Of a stretch of 7,033 bases of DNA, positions 6,026 to 7,033 are shown in pieces; positions within the stretch are counted from its first letter, which is position 1; each line of letters starts with the position of its first letter. The position numbers and the translations under genes were made by a program. The stretch comes from Pseudomonadota bacterium (GTDB lineage Bacteria; Desulfobacterota; Desulfovibrionia; Desulfovibrionales; Desulfovibrionaceae): assembly GCA_023453335.1 (NCBI GenBank), contig JAEXTU010000275.1:1-7033 (forward strand). The letters run 5' to 3'. The notes under the pieces were generated by a model. It saw nothing but the letters and a program-made list of their open reading frames with translations, was not told the origin of the DNA and ran no database searches.

Positions 6026-7033
<1,008 letters not shown>

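Overview
The window is a compact, very GC-rich stretch of bacterial chromosome with every recognisable gene on the minus strand, so transcription runs from right to left. Seven genes are supported. In transcription order they are: the 3' part of gatB (cut by the right edge), a three-gene cassette (SxtJ-type membrane protein, SxtK-type/DUF5989 micro-protein, NodU/CmcH/TobZ-type O-carbamoyltransferase), mtnA, der (engA) and ilvE. High GC, strong G/C third-position preference and this housekeeping gene set fit a free-living Gram-negative bacterium. A sulfate-reducing deltaproteobacterium (Desulfovibrio-like) is my best guess, but it rests on general impression, not on a diagnostic marker.

Layout. 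From 7033 down to 2503, gatB, sxtJ-like, sxtK-like, carbamoyltransferase and mtnA are packed with only 10 to 17 bases between stop and next start. They look like one transcript with translational coupling. An almost purely G/C perfect hairpin followed by a modest T-rich stretch (2444-2483) lies just after mtnA and probably ends or attenuates that transcript. der (1056-2417) follows, with a poor ribosome binding site. ilvE (41-964) comes after a 91-base gap that holds a plausible sigma-70-like promoter and has a clear Shine-Dalgarno. No gene-free stretch exceeds about 100 bases. I see no tRNA, rRNA, CRISPR array, insertion sequence or phage gene.

How the genes relate. GatB is part of the amidotransferase that makes Gln-tRNA(Gln) or Asn-tRNA(Asn), Der is a ribosome-assembly GTPase, MtnA acts in methylthioadenosine salvage and IlvE in branched-chain amino acid metabolism. 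All are ordinary housekeeping functions. The unusual element is the middle cassette. Its three proteins correspond to SxtJ, SxtK and SxtI of the cyanobacterial saxitoxin cluster, where SxtI is the carbamoyltransferase and SxtJ/SxtK are small proteins of unknown function. Here the same trio sits in a non-toxin, housekeeping context, in the order J-K-I, with no substrate-making genes and no SxtL-type GDSL hydrolase in view. This suggests a portable, membrane-associated carbamoylation module whose substrate cannot be read from this window.
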